Assembly (NCBI GenBank): GCA_958441075.1
Contig: CAUCBQ010000004.1
Span: 1 to 36,490, forward strand
Reading direction: 5' to 3'
Origin: an uncultured Clostridiaceae bacterium
GTDB lineage: Bacteria > Bacillota > Clostridia > Lachnospirales > Lachnospiraceae
DNA length: 36,490 nt
A program made the position numbers and the translations under genes. Shown here piece after piece: positions 16,406 through 24,770 of this stretch; position 1 is the first letter of the stretch; every line of letters starts with the position of its first letter. The notes under the pieces are model-generated. The model searched no databases and was not told where the DNA came from. It saw only the letters and a program-made list of their open reading frames with translations.

Positions 16406-17494
16406 TTATAATTCCATGGGATAACCGATGGATTGGGTTGTTTCTGCATCAAAAAAGTGAAGTTTATTCGGCAATATATTCCAGTAAACCTTTTCGCCTA
16501 CTGAAAACTCATTTTCCGGCATAATCGAAATCATTTCTTCATCTTCTATTTCTGTATAAAAACCAACCCGGTTTCCATAATTTTCTATATATTTTATATC
16601 TATTTCAATACAATACTGACTTTTCTCCCTGGTAAGAAGCATATTTTCGGGCCGTATTCCTAATTTCAGACCCATATGCTCCTTCTGATGAATCTGTTTA
16701 AGCCACATATCCGGAAGTTCCGTCCTCTGATGTCCTAAAACCAGTTCTCTTCCATCCAGATGAACATTTATAATATTCATTGATGGAGAACCAATAAATT
16801 TTGCCACAAAAATATTAGCAGGCCTGTGGTATACATTATGAGGCGTATCAAGCATCTGTAAATCGCCCCCATTTAAAAGCGCAATTCTCTGCCCCACTGT
16901 CATTGCCTCAATCTGATCATGGGTTACATAAATAAATGTCTGCCCATACATTTCATGCAGTTTTACCAATTCTTTTCTGGCCTGGCCTCTTAGCTGAGCA
17001 TCCAGATTTGATAATGGTTCATCCAAAAGGAAAAAATCCGATCTTTTCACTATGGCTCTTGCCAATGCCACTCTCTGCCTCTGTCCTCCTGACAGTTCTC
17101 TTGGATACCGTCCCTCCAAGCCTGACAATCCTAAAATCCCTACCGCTTCCGCAACTCTGGATTTTATTATATCTTTCTTTTCCTTATGGATTTTTAATCC
17201 ATATCCTACATTTTCTTCAATCGTCATATGAGGAAAAAGAGCATAGTTCTGAAATACCATTGCAATATCACGATCTCCGCTGTCAATATCATTAGCCAGC
17301 TTTCCATTCAGATAAAGCTTTCCTTCACTAACGCTCTCAAGTCCGCTAATCATACGGAGAATCGTAGATTTACCACAGCCTGAAGGCCCCAGGAGAATCA
17401 GGCGCTCCCCTTTTTCAATAGACAGATTCAAATTGTTGATTACCTTTGTTTTTCCAAACGATTTACTTACATTTTCAAAGCGGATGCTATCCAT
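16406..17494 (-). CDS. Carbohydrate ABC transporter ATPase (UgpC/MsmX-like)
   Basis: The product is 362 residues. Walker A GPSGCGKST (36-44), Q-loop FQNYALFPH, signature LSGGQRQR (134-141), Walker B/D-loop LLDEPLSNLDA (156-166) and the H-loop VTHDQIEA are all intact. A C-terminal TOBE-type regulatory region (about 240-362) marks it as a MalK/UgpC/MsmX family ATPase that drives sugar import. It lies 15 bases behind the second permease. Many gut clostridia use one shared MsmX-type ATPase; here the importer has its own. Confidence 0.95.
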   Translation of the reverse strand: MDSIRFENVSKSFGKTKVINNLNLSIEKGERLILLGPSGCGKSTILRMISGLESVSEGKLYLNGKLANDIDSGDRDIAMVFQNYALFPHMTIEENVGYGLKIHKEKKDIIKSRVAEAVGILGLSGLEGRYPRELSGGQRQRVALARAIVKRSDFFLLDEPLSNLDAQLRGQARKELVKLHEMYGQTFIYVTHDQIEAMTVGQRIALLNGGDLQMLDTPHNVYHRPANIFVAKFIGSPSMNIINVHLDGRELVLGHQRTELPDMWLKQIHQKEHMGLKLGIRPENMLLTREKSQYCIEIDIKYIENYGNRVGFYTEIEDEEMISIMPENEFSVGEKVYWNILPNKLHFFDAETTQSIGYPMEL

Positions 17495-17508
17495 ATTCCG
17501 TTCTCCTT

Positions 17509-18333
17509 CTACCCTTTAATGCCGGACTGAGCAAATGTATTAATGATATACTTCTGACAGATTGAATAAATACCCAAAGGCAAAATCATTGTGAGTACAG
17601 AAATTGCCATAGCGATAGGAATATCCGTACCACCCTCTGCGCTGACAAACATCTGAAGAGCCAGAGACAGAGTATAATTTTCCTCTGACTTCAAAATAAG
17701 GGACGGCCACACGAACTCATTCCATGAATTAATAAAAAAGATGATTCCAATTGACAAAATAGCCGGCTTAACCATGGGAACTACGATTGTTCTCAGTATA
17801 TTTCTATGGGAAGCTTTCTCTAATTTTGCCACCTCTACCAGAGATCTCGGTATTCCTCTCATATGCTGTCTCAGCAAAAAAATACCTGTAGCATCTGCGA
17901 GCTGAGGAAGAGCCACACCAAATATATTGTCCCTTAAACCAATTCTGGAAATTGTGATAAAATTGGGAATCATAGTTACTGTAAAGGGAATAAAGATAGT
18001 ACTTACCAAAATAAAGTACATTATATTTTTTCCTTTATAATCAAAAAACACAAAACTGTAGGCTGCCAGCACTCCTGTGATTAATTTAAAAACGGTTACA
18101 ACCGTGGCAATTACAAATGTATTCACTGTAATTTTAACAAACGGAATTTTTTCCAGAATATTCCTGTAGGCATTCATGGTAAACTCTCTTGGAATCAGAG
18201 AAGAACTGTTAAAAGCTTCCGTCAGGCTTTTAAAGGAGGTTGAAACAGCAAATAAAATCGGATACAGCGACAGCACTACAAAAACAATAAAAAGCAGATG
18301 CCAGAAAAACTCTTTTCCATGTTTAGTTTTCAT
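17509..18333 (-). CDS. Carbohydrate ABC transporter permease, MalG type
   Basis: The product is 274 residues with six predicted membrane segments. The EAA loop (EVAKLEKASHRNILRTIVVPMVKPAI, here split as EVAKLEKASHRN and IVVPMVKPAI) contacts the ATPase. The N-terminus HLLFIVFVVLSLYPILFAVSTSFK is typical for MalG-type CUT1 permeases. The ATG at 18333 is chosen because AGAGG ends 8 bases upstream; the longer frame starts with GTG inside that site. It overlaps the first permease by 11 bases, so the two are translationally coupled. Confidence 0.94.
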   Translation of the reverse strand: MKTKHGKEFFWHLLFIVFVVLSLYPILFAVSTSFKSLTEAFNSSSLIPREFTMNAYRNILEKIPFVKITVNTFVIATVVTVFKLITGVLAAYSFVFFDYKGKNIMYFILVSTIFIPFTVTMIPNFITISRIGLRDNIFGVALPQLADATGIFLLRQHMRGIPRSLVEVAKLEKASHRNILRTIVVPMVKPAILSIGIIFFINSWNEFVWPSLILKSEENYTLSLALQMFVSAEGGTDIPIAMAISVLTMILPLGIYSICQKYIINTFAQSGIKG

Positions 18334-19219
18334 AGTACACACCTCTTTCTACATATTTAAATTCAAGAAACAACAGCACCAGAAAAATAAACATTGTCAT
18401 AATAGACAGAGCTGACGCCTTTCCTGTATTATAAAATCCGAACGCTTCCTGATATACGCCGTAAATAATATTGGAACTGGCATTATTAGGGCCGCCCTGT
18501 GTCAGCACCTTAATGGGAGTAAATACATACTGCATTCCCTGTACAATACTGATAATAAGCACATAAATAGCCGTAGATGAGGTAAGCGGCATTACAATTT
18601 TTCTGAAAATTGTATGATCCGGAGTTTTTTCCAGTCTTGCCGCTTCTATCAGTTCCTCTGATACGCTCCCCATACCTGACAAAAGTACCAGAAAATTATA
18701 TCCAAAGCTCTTCAAAACCGCCGCCAGTGAAATCACAAAAATCACCAGTCCTTTGGTTTTAGACCAGGTAGGCATTGAAATTCCAAAATTACCCAAAAAG
18801 CTTGAAATAGGTCCTGATATGGGGTTAAAAATCCACTGCAGTACAATTGCTCCTACCACTAATGAAATCAGACTTGGAATAAACAGCAGCGACTTATAGA
18901 TCGATTTTCCCCGCTTCATTACAAACGTATTAACAAATGATAATATATAGGGAATTACAAAATTTATGATCACCAGAATAAATATGTACAAAAGTGTGTT
19001 TACCACAATTTGAATGGTGTCCTTGTCTTTGATAATATCCACGTAATTTTTGATTCCCACATATTTTTTTACAGGTGCTACCATATTCCATTTTAAAAAG
19101 CTCAAATATACTGTATAAGCCAGCGGCCAGAACATAAAAATCACAAAAGCAAACGTAGCCGGAAATACAAAAGCCCATGCCAGAATGGTATCACGTTTTT
19201 TTTGACTCCATTTTCCCAT
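18323..19219 (-). CDS. Carbohydrate ABC transporter permease, MalF/UgpA type
   Basis: The product is 298 residues with six membrane segments and the EAA loop ELIEAARLEKTPDHTIFRKI. The N-terminal WAFVFPATFAFVIFMFWPL matches CUT1 permeases such as UgpA/MsmF. It pairs with the MalG-type protein directly downstream to form the channel. It follows the binding-lipoprotein gene after an 86-base gap that holds a strong hairpin, so its expression is probably lower than that of the binding protein. AAAGGG precedes the ATG by 6 bases. Confidence 0.94.
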   Translation of the reverse strand: MGKWSQKKRDTILAWAFVFPATFAFVIFMFWPLAYTVYLSFLKWNMVAPVKKYVGIKNYVDIIKDKDTIQIVVNTLLYIFILVIINFVIPYILSFVNTFVMKRGKSIYKSLLFIPSLISLVVGAIVLQWIFNPISGPISSFLGNFGISMPTWSKTKGLVIFVISLAAVLKSFGYNFLVLLSGMGSVSEELIEAARLEKTPDHTIFRKIVMPLTSSTAIYVLIISIVQGMQYVFTPIKVLTQGGPNNASSNIIYGVYQEAFGFYNTGKASALSIMTMFIFLVLLFLEFKYVERGVYYEN

Positions 19220-19234
19220 ATCTAACCCTTTCTA

Positions 19235-19295
19235 AAAACAGGCGCTGTAAAATCAGCTTCCATGATCCATGGAACTATTTATTTTTACAGCGCCT
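19235..19295 (-). terminator. Intra-operon hairpin between binding protein and permeases
   Basis: A perfect 13-bp stem AGGCGCTGTAAAA/TTTTACAGCGCCT (19240-19252 with 19283-19295) encloses a second small hairpin (TTCCATG/CATGGAA) and is followed on the minus strand by TGTTTTTAG. It may act as a partial terminator or as a 3'-end stabiliser of the binding-protein mRNA. Confidence 0.7.
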
Positions 19296-19305
19296 TCTGC
19301 TTTAT

Positions 19306-20625
19306 TTACTGTTCTTCCAACATCTCATTCAGCGTAGTTTCCGCCTCCTTTAATGCCTCTTCCGGTGTCTGGCTTCCATCCAGAATTTTGTCTCTTGTGT
19401 CTGCCAGAAGCTGTTCTGCCTGGGTTCCCATATCTCCCGGATAAGCCGCCCATGAATACAGGTCATCCATCTCATCAAATGCGACTCTTAACATCTGATT
19501 TTCCTCAATATAATTTTTCAATCCCTCTTCATCTACAACTTCCTGTCTTGGCGGCAGATATCCTGTATTTTCTGTCCATTTTGCCAGCCATTCGGGCTGC
19601 ATAACAAACTTGATAAACTCCCAGGCTGCCTTCTGCTCCTCTTCTGTCTGTGCTGTAATTGGAAGGAAATTTCCGCCGGTGGGCAGCTTTCTTTCCTTTC
19701 CGTCAAAGCCTGGGAATTCAGCTCCCTTTACATCAAACTGTGCCGCCTGGGTAACCGTTCCAATCTTTGCACTTGAAATACATGCAATGCCGACTTTACC
19801 ATTACAAAACGCCTGAATTCCTTCATCTGCTGTAATATGAAGAGCACTCTTATCTTTTAATACCATGTCAGCTAAAATCTGATATGCATCTATTCCTTCC
19901 TGCGTAGCGAATGCAGCTCTGTTATCTTCAAGCATGCTAGCGCCGTTGCTCTCTAAAAGCCCCTGCACAGCCCAGTTATCTGCATATTCCTGCATATAGA
20001 ATCCATATTCTCCGGTCTTTTCTGTAATCTGCTTTGCAAATTCCTGAACCTCTTTCCAGCTCTTTGGTCCTTCCTCCGGATTTAAACCGGCCTGCTCAAA
20101 CAGTTCTGGATTATAGCACAAAATAGGAGCACTGATACAATACGGCATACCAATCTGTTCTCCATCTACCTGTCCCAGACTTAACACATTATCTAAAAAT
20201 GTATTGCTTAAATAATCCTTATCCTCCGGAACATATTGTTCAATTAAATCCTGAGGACTGATATAATTAAAATTTGCAGCAAAATATTTAATATAATTAT
20301 ATCCAATCATACAAACTGAAGGCGGATTTCCAGCAGCAACCTCTGCCTGAAGATTCTGCATAAGCCCCGGATACATATCCGGATTATAAACTTCTTTTAC
20401 CCTGATATCATCTTGGGAGCTGTTAAATTCATCCACCATAGCTTTGATAACCGGAGCACCAAAGTTTTCCGAATATACATGCCAAAAGGTAATTTCCACT
20501 GGCTCCTTCACTTCTACAGAGTCTCCTTCTGCCGGTTTCTCTGCTGCCTGCTGTGTACTGCAGCCTGCAAGTCCCATCATTGCTGCCAAACTTACCATTG
20601 CTAAATTTTTTGCAATCTTTTTCAT
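19306..20625 (-). CDS. Sugar ABC transporter substrate-binding lipoprotein
   Basis: The product is 439 residues. The signal peptide ends in the lipobox LAGC (Cys22), which would be lipid-modified and anchored outside the membrane. The mature part starts with an acidic linker and then ITFWHVYSENFGAPVIKAM, typical of family-1 (CUT1) carbohydrate-binding proteins; LPTGGNFLPIT and the C-terminal TPEEALKEAETTLNEML are also characteristic. The ATG at 20625 has AAAGGAGG 7 bases upstream. It is the first gene of the importer operon and probably the most expressed. The bound sugar cannot be told from sequence. Confidence 0.95.
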   Translation of the reverse strand: MKKIAKNLAMVSLAAMMGLAGCSTQQAAEKPAEGDSVEVKEPVEITFWHVYSENFGAPVIKAMVDEFNSSQDDIRVKEVYNPDMYPGLMQNLQAEVAAGNPPSVCMIGYNYIKYFAANFNYISPQDLIEQYVPEDKDYLSNTFLDNVLSLGQVDGEQIGMPYCISAPILCYNPELFEQAGLNPEEGPKSWKEVQEFAKQITEKTGEYGFYMQEYADNWAVQGLLESNGASMLEDNRAAFATQEGIDAYQILADMVLKDKSALHITADEGIQAFCNGKVGIACISSAKIGTVTQAAQFDVKGAEFPGFDGKERKLPTGGNFLPITAQTEEEQKAAWEFIKFVMQPEWLAKWTENTGYLPPRQEVVDEEGLKNYIEENQMLRVAFDEMDDLYSWAAYPGDMGTQAEQLLADTRDKILDGSQTPEEALKEAETTLNEMLEEQ

Positions 20626-20672
20626 ATAATCCTCCTTTTTTGCATCAGTAATTATAATTTTTGTACACACTC

Positions 20673-20737
20673 ACTATAGCTCAAATCTTTATTCTTTACC
20701 ATGCGTCAATTCAGTACTTTTGTGTGAAAATCAGCAC
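20673..20737 (-). promoter_or_regulatory. Importer operon promoter with candidate activator direct repeats
   Basis: A good -10 TATAGT (20678-20673) has a poor -35 (TGGTAA, 20701-20696, 17-base spacer), as expected for an activated promoter. Immediately upstream are two similar 10-mers in direct orientation, GTACTGAATT (20717-20708) and GTGCTGATTT (20737-20728), 20 bases apart and 8/10 identical. Spacing of about two helical turns next to the -35 suits an AraC-type dimer, presumably the YesN-type regulator of this operon. Confidence 0.45.
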
Positions 20738-20829
20738 AGTTTTCTTTTTTATTATGCATAATTTACATATCCTTTGCAGAAAGTTTACATATTTTAAATC
20801 TTACATCCCGATTATCTATTTATTATAAA

Positions 20830-20883
20830 CAAAAAATCCCAGACAACTCTGCCCATTTCCATGGTACAAAATTGTCCGGGATT
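20830..20883 (-). terminator. Terminator after the folT-linked isomerase
   Basis: A 12-bp stem with one mismatch, AATCCCAGACAA/TTGTCCGGGATT (20835-20846 with 20872-20883), is followed on the minus strand by a run of six T. Confidence 0.85.
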
Positions 20884-20919
20884 ACTCATATGTTTCATGC
20901 TGCCGATATACCGGCAGTA

Positions 20920-21771
20920 TTATACCCTATCATAAATCTCCTGCAGAAAAGCCACGTCGCTGTGGAAACGTTCTCTGCTGGAGTTTTCAAGCAGCACGGG
21001 AATATGAGGTTTTTTCTCCTTAATGAGCTTCATCAAAGGCTCATAGCAGGACAGGCCCTCGCCAACGTGCTTAAATATCTGATTCTGGCCTTCAAACACA
21101 AAATCCTTCACATGAAGGGCGCTGATGCGGTCTCCGTAATACTCAAATGCCTGGCGGATCACCCTTTCCTGAGCCTCGGGAGCCACCTCGTCAGGATGGA
21201 TCAGATTCACACTGTCCAGGATCACTTCCACATTAGGAGAATCAATGTCGTCCAAAAACCGTTTCATCCGTGCCGGACTGTAAAGGGTATGGTCGAACAC
21301 ACCCTCCACTCCTACGATTACTCCCAGCTTTTCAGCAGCAGAAACGATCTCTCTCATACTCTTTAACAAAAGCTGATAACCATCCTCAGAATAGGTTTCA
21401 GGAGTTACACGGAAATCCGATGACAGACGGCCTGTTTCCGTTCCCACCATATCCGCTCCGATGACGCGGGCATATTTTAAGTGCTCAATAAAACGGGCCA
21501 CCTCTTTTTTACGCAGCTCCTCTACCGGATTGGTGGGGTTAATATAACAGCCAAGAACAGCCACATGGATATCATTTTTATCAAGCTGCTCCTTGATATA
21601 TCGGGCAAATCCGGGATTGTAATGACCCGTGGTAAAATCATAATTGCTGATGGATTTGGCAAATGCCAGCTGGATCTGGCTCACTCCGTTTTCCTTTGCC
21701 AGCTCAAACACCTTTTCCATCTCCATTTTTTCGCACAGATCATGGCAGCGCATACCGGTATTCAGTTTCAT
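20920..21771 (-). CDS. Sugar phosphate isomerase/epimerase family protein (TIM barrel)
   Basis: The product is 283 residues with an AP-endonuclease-2-type barrel. Candidate metal ligands are seen: Glu in VGTETGRLSS, Glu in VGVEGVFDHT, Asp in VILDSVNLIHP, His in ISALHVKDF and Glu in VLLENSSRE. It is clearly different from the barrel protein in the importer operon. GGAGG precedes the ATG. It starts 27 bases after the folT stop with no promoter or terminator between, so it is probably read from the riboswitch-controlled folT transcript. A hydroxypyruvate-isomerase-like or inositol-pathway role is possible; the substrate is unknown. Confidence 0.85.
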   Translation of the reverse strand: MKLNTGMRCHDLCEKMEMEKVFELAKENGVSQIQLAFAKSISNYDFTTGHYNPGFARYIKEQLDKNDIHVAVLGCYINPTNPVEELRKKEVARFIEHLKYARVIGADMVGTETGRLSSDFRVTPETYSEDGYQLLLKSMREIVSAAEKLGVIVGVEGVFDHTLYSPARMKRFLDDIDSPNVEVILDSVNLIHPDEVAPEAQERVIRQAFEYYGDRISALHVKDFVFEGQNQIFKHVGEGLSCYEPLMKLIKEKKPHIPVLLENSSRERFHSDVAFLQEIYDRV

Positions 21772-21798
21772 GGTAACTCCTCCTTTTTATAAGCGGTT

Positions 21799-22356
21799 CT
21801 AATCCCTTCCGCCCAGGAACCGGAAAATTCCCGCAGCTTCCAGAAGCTTAGCAATATTAAAAAAAATCAGAGAATCAATGGGCCACATGATAAGATTCTT
21901 AATCACCCTTGGCGGCAGAAGAACCATAAACGCCTTTCCATAAAGCAGGGACAGGCACAGCGTATTAAGCAGTACATTACAAACCAGGCTCACAACAAGA
22001 TGAGCGGCAAATACACGCCCCAGACTTAAGGGCTTTCTGTAATAGAAAGAACCGTAGATCACTCCTGCAAGCATAGCCACCAGGGTAAATCCCGGGAAAA
22101 ATCCGCCTACAGGCCTGACCATATACTTTAAAATATCAAGAGCTCCTGCAAACAGGCTCCCTGCCGCAGGACCAAACAGATAGTGAACCAGTTCATTGGG
22201 AATACTTGAAAAACCAATGCGGACAGACGGCCCCAGTTCAATACTTAATGATCCCAGCACAATGGCTATGGCGCCCAGCATAGCGCAGACTGTAACCGTC
22301 TTTGCCTCTTTTAACCGGCGGAAGGAACAGGTAAACAAAGTTGCTAATCTCGTCAT
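21799..22356 (-). CDS. folT: ECF transporter S component for folate, FolT
   Basis: The product is 185 residues with about five to six membrane segments and the usual S-component length. After a short cytoplasmic start, TVCAMLGAIAIVLGSLSIELGPSVRIGFSSIPN and the loop GPAAGSLFAGALDILKYMVRPVGGFFPGFTL (each stated only as landmarks: SIPN at about residue 52, FFPGF near 87) match FolT proteins. It binds folates and joins the shared ECF energising module, which is not encoded here. AAAGGAGG lies 9-10 bases before the ATG. The substrate call is supported by the THF riboswitch directly upstream. Confidence 0.9.
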   Translation of the reverse strand: MTRLATLFTCSFRRLKEAKTVTVCAMLGAIAIVLGSLSIELGPSVRIGFSSIPNELVHYLFGPAAGSLFAGALDILKYMVRPVGGFFPGFTLVAMLAGVIYGSFYYRKPLSLGRVFAAHLVVSLVCNVLLNTLCLSLLYGKAFMVLLPPRVIKNLIMWPIDSLIFFNIAKLLEAAGIFRFLGGRD

Positions 22357-22427
22357 AAAAAAATTACCTCCTTTGCAGACCTCTCAAACTACAATCGGAG
22401 ATAATCAAACCCCAATGATCTTCTCTG

Positions 22428-22548
22428 ATGCAGTGGGATGCGGCCCATGCACCGCAGAAGGTCCGGCACTAAAGCCGCTCCTTTCTTTCGTCTGGCTGGC
22501 AACTCCCTGTCCAGCCGGCACTTAACGCGCATAAGCCTACTCTGCTTA
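22428..22548 (-). ncRNA. Tetrahydrofolate (THF) riboswitch
   Basis: Read on the minus strand, the leader carries the conserved THF-aptamer blocks in order: AGCAGAGTAG (P1 5' side and junction), GCGTTAAGTGCCGG (22528-22515), GGGAGTTG (22507-22500), ACGAAAG near 22491, CTGCGGTGCAT (22457-22447) and GCATCC with the closing CTGC (22441-22429). GCAG/CTGC closes P1. No T-run terminator follows; about 70 bases separate it from the folT ribosome site. ATCTCC near 22400 could pair with that site, so control is probably at translation. The fit with folT is strong support. Confidence 0.93.
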
Positions 22549-22566
22549 TTTGTTTTTTCAAACATA

Positions 22567-22594
22567 ACTATACACGTTTTTAGAAGATATGCAA
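22567..22594 (-). promoter_or_regulatory. folT promoter
   Basis: TTGCAT, a 16-base spacer and TATAGT on the minus strand place the transcript start about 10-15 bases before the THF aptamer. Confidence 0.6.
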
Positions 22595-22617
22595 GTATTT
22601 TTTAATCATAAAACCTC

Positions 22618-22668
22618 ACAAAAAAGAAAATGCACCCGCTCTGCTTATGTATAAAACAGAACGGGCGC
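22618..22668 (-). terminator. Terminator of the HPr-like gene
   Basis: A 12-bp stem GCACCCGCTCTG/CAGAACGGGCGC (22632-22643 with 22657-22668, two G-U pairs) is followed on the minus strand by ATTTTCTTTTTT, 40 bases after the stop. Confidence 0.88.
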
Positions 22669-22707
22669 TCTTTGGCAATATTTTACAAAACAGGCCGAAG
22701 CCTTCTT

Positions 22708-22938
22708 TTATGCTGCATATCTGGAAATTTCTTCCATTAAAGCCTCGCAGGACTCATCTGTATGAACAATTACCTCAACGGTTCTGGATTTTGCCAGAGC
22801 CAGAACGCCGACAATGGATTTTGCATCCACAATTCTGCTTCCGCATTTTACATCTGCCTCATATTCATACCGATTCATAATCCGCACAAAATCAATAATC
22901 TGATCCGGCTGATCGAATTTAACCGCAACGCGCTTCAT
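22708..22938 (-). CDS. HPr-like protein without the active-site histidine
   Basis: The product is 76 residues. The second half matches HPr well: DAKSIVGVLALAKSRTVEV corresponds to the Ser-46 region, with Ser41 in the regulatory serine position. In the first half, the usual GLHARP loop that carries the phosphorylated histidine is replaced by FDQPDQIIDF, so it cannot accept phosphate from PEP/enzyme I. It therefore resembles Crh-type regulators rather than a transport protein: if HPr kinase acts on it, it could serve as a CcpA co-effector. The ATG at 22938 is chosen because GGAGG ends 8 bases before it. It stands alone with its own terminator and a long structured leader. Confidence 0.85.
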   Translation of the reverse strand: MKRVAVKFDQPDQIIDFVRIMNRYEYEADVKCGSRIVDAKSIVGVLALAKSRTVEVIVHTDESCEALMEEISRYAA

Positions 22939-23003
22939 GTCCATTACCTCCATCATTTGCATGACGCTCTCATCATGGAGAGCAGCTGTTTATAAAAGTT
23001 CAC

Positions 23004-23048
23004 TGCCGGATACACGGGGATAGCGCTTACAGTAAGCAGTACCCGGCA
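23004..23048 (-). other. Structured leader ahead of the HPr-like gene
   Basis: On the minus strand a 10-bp helix TGCCGGGTAC/GTATCCGGCA (one G-U pair; plus positions 23004-23013 with 23039-23048) encloses a second hairpin GCTTA-CAG/CTG-TAAGC (23025-23036). An AT-rich promoter-like stretch at 23060-23080 precedes it. The element lies 66 bases before the start codon. I do not recognise it as a known riboswitch. Confidence 0.45.
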
Positions 23049-23145
23049 ATGCCTGCTGTCATTTTATATTTTATATAGTATCACCTGCTGCCCCAAAAAA
23101 ACATGGTAAAATCCTTTCATTCCCTGTAAAATTGTTTGATTTCCA

Positions 23146-23174
23146 TTGCGCAGCCGCAGTCTTTCAAATAAAAT
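23146..23174 (+). promoter_or_regulatory. Promoter of the second regulator/kinase pair
   Basis: TTGCGC, a 17-base spacer and TAAAAT lie 48 bases upstream of the response-regulator start. Confidence 0.5.
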
Positions 23175-23222
23175 AAGGGTAGATCTGTTATTTAATTACA
23201 AAAAATGGAGAATTAACATTCT

Positions 23223-24770
23223 ATGAAATTACTGATTGCTGATGATGAAAAACTCACCCGTGAAGGAATATGCGGCCTGCTGGATCTGAAAAAATATGGT
23301 ATTACCGAGGTGATTCTGGCTGATGACGGAGTCCACGCCCTTACGGAGGCCAGAAAGCACCGCCCGGATATTTTGCTTACCGATGTACGGATGCCCCGAA
23401 TGACCGGGGTAGAGATGGCCTCCCTGTATCTGGAAGAAGCACCGGATACATCCGTAATCTTTATGAGCGCCTATTCTGACCGCGAATATCTGAAAGCAGC
23501 CATTAAACTGAAGGCGGTAAACTACATTGACAAACCTGTAGAAAAAAAGGAGCTTGAGGATGCCATAAAGGAAGCCGCTGACCGCTGCCGTACTCTGAGA
23601 GCTGCCAGAACCGGCGCTATGCTGGAGGAACAGGACCTGCGCGGTCATCTGGCTTTAGCTCTGACCGATTCAGACAAAGAGGACGAGGCTCTGGATCTGG
23701 CGGCCCGTGTTTCTCCCCATATTGGAACTGACTTCTGGTTTACATCCGTAATCACAAGCTGCCTCTCACCTCTTTCCGAGCTTCCCGCAGAGGATCTGAT
23801 CCGGGAAAACCGGGATTTTTCTTCACAGCTGAAAAAACAGGGCATCATACGGATTCTGGTGCCGAAGGCAGACCGCTATATCATAAGCTTCCTGTGCAGT
23901 CCCAGCCGGCTGGAGCCGGAAGCCGTCCTCTTCCTGGCCCGCCTCCTCAAAGAGCACATCACGCCCTACTGCCGTTTTTTTATTGCCGTTGGCCCCTCCA
24001 TACAGGGTATGAATCAGGCTGTATTGTCATACAAAAGCGCCATGAACCTTTTAGGCGAAAGCTTTTACCATGATTACAATTCCATCTTAATTCAGGAACC
24101 CCCTGCCGTCTCTCTGCAGCCTGCCGAAGATCCCTTTTCCGAATTTACAGCTTCCCTTACCGCTCAGAAGGAGGAAGACGCCCTGAACGCGGCTGAACAT
24201 TTTTACTATGGCTTAAAAAACAGCTCCCCTCTGCCGGAAGCCCAGGTTCGTGACCGATATTTCCGATATCTGAACAAGCTGGATGAAATCAGTCTGTCCA
24301 ACCACATTTCCCTGTGGAAAAGAGAAGGGATGGAATCAGAATCCATATGGGAGGATGTAATGGGCTGTGCCACATTAAGGGAGCTCCATGAATTTCTCTG
24401 CCTCCGCATAAAGCTTTATTTCCAAAATCTGATTCTCAATCAGTCCGAACACCCGGTTGTCTTTCAGATTAAGGAATATATCCACCAGAATTTTGCGGTT
24501 TCCACCCTTTCTGTGCCGGATATCAGCCAGTATGTAAACCGATCCTCCAGCTATATCTGTACTCTCTTTAAAACTGAAACCGGTCAGACGATCAATCAGT
24601 ATCTGACTGACTACCGGATTAAAATGTCCAAACAGTTCTTAAGTGATCCCAGATACAGGATCGCAGATATTTCTGCAAAAGCCGGTTACAGCGACGGCAA
24701 TTATTACAGCAAGGCCTTCCGCAAAATCGTAGGCCTGTCACCATCTGAATACAGGGAGAAAATGCTCTGA
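23223..24770 (+). CDS. YesN-type response regulator, long form (receiver + middle domain + AraC HTH)
   Basis: The product is 515 residues. The receiver has Asp7/Asp8 (ADD) and phospho-acceptor Asp54 in LLTDVRMPRM, with Lys in NYIDKPVEKKE. A roughly 270-residue middle region of the type found in YesN proteins follows, then a C-terminal AraC double helix-turn-helix (SVPDISQYVNRSSSYICTLF and DISAKAGYSDGNYYSKAFRK). GGAG lies 12 bases before the ATG, a rather long spacing. Its stop shares one base with the kinase start (TGATG), so the two are coupled. No transporter or enzyme gene lies next to the pair, so the target genes are elsewhere or unknown. Confidence 0.93.
   Translation: MKLLIADDEKLTREGICGLLDLKKYGITEVILADDGVHALTEARKHRPDILLTDVRMPRMTGVEMASLYLEEAPDTSVIFMSAYSDREYLKAAIKLKAVNYIDKPVEKKELEDAIKEAADRCRTLRAARTGAMLEEQDLRGHLALALTDSDKEDEALDLAARVSPHIGTDFWFTSVITSCLSPLSELPAEDLIRENRDFSSQLKKQGIIRILVPKADRYIISFLCSPSRLEPEAVLFLARLLKEHITPYCRFFIAVGPSIQGMNQAVLSYKSAMNLLGESFYHDYNSILIQEPPAVSLQPAEDPFSEFTASLTAQKEEDALNAAEHFYYGLKNSSPLPEAQVRDRYFRYLNKLDEISLSNHISLWKREGMESESIWEDVMGCATLRELHEFLCLRIKLYFQNLILNQSEHPVVFQIKEYIHQNFAVSTLSVPDISQYVNRSSSYICTLFKTETGQTINQYLTDYRIKMSKQFLSDPRYRIADISAKAGYSDGNYYSKAFRKIVGLSPSEYREKML

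Noticed and set aside
15593..21771. Two TIM-barrel proteins as a duplicated pair
   Set aside because: The sequences share only family motifs and differ throughout, so a recent duplication is not supported.
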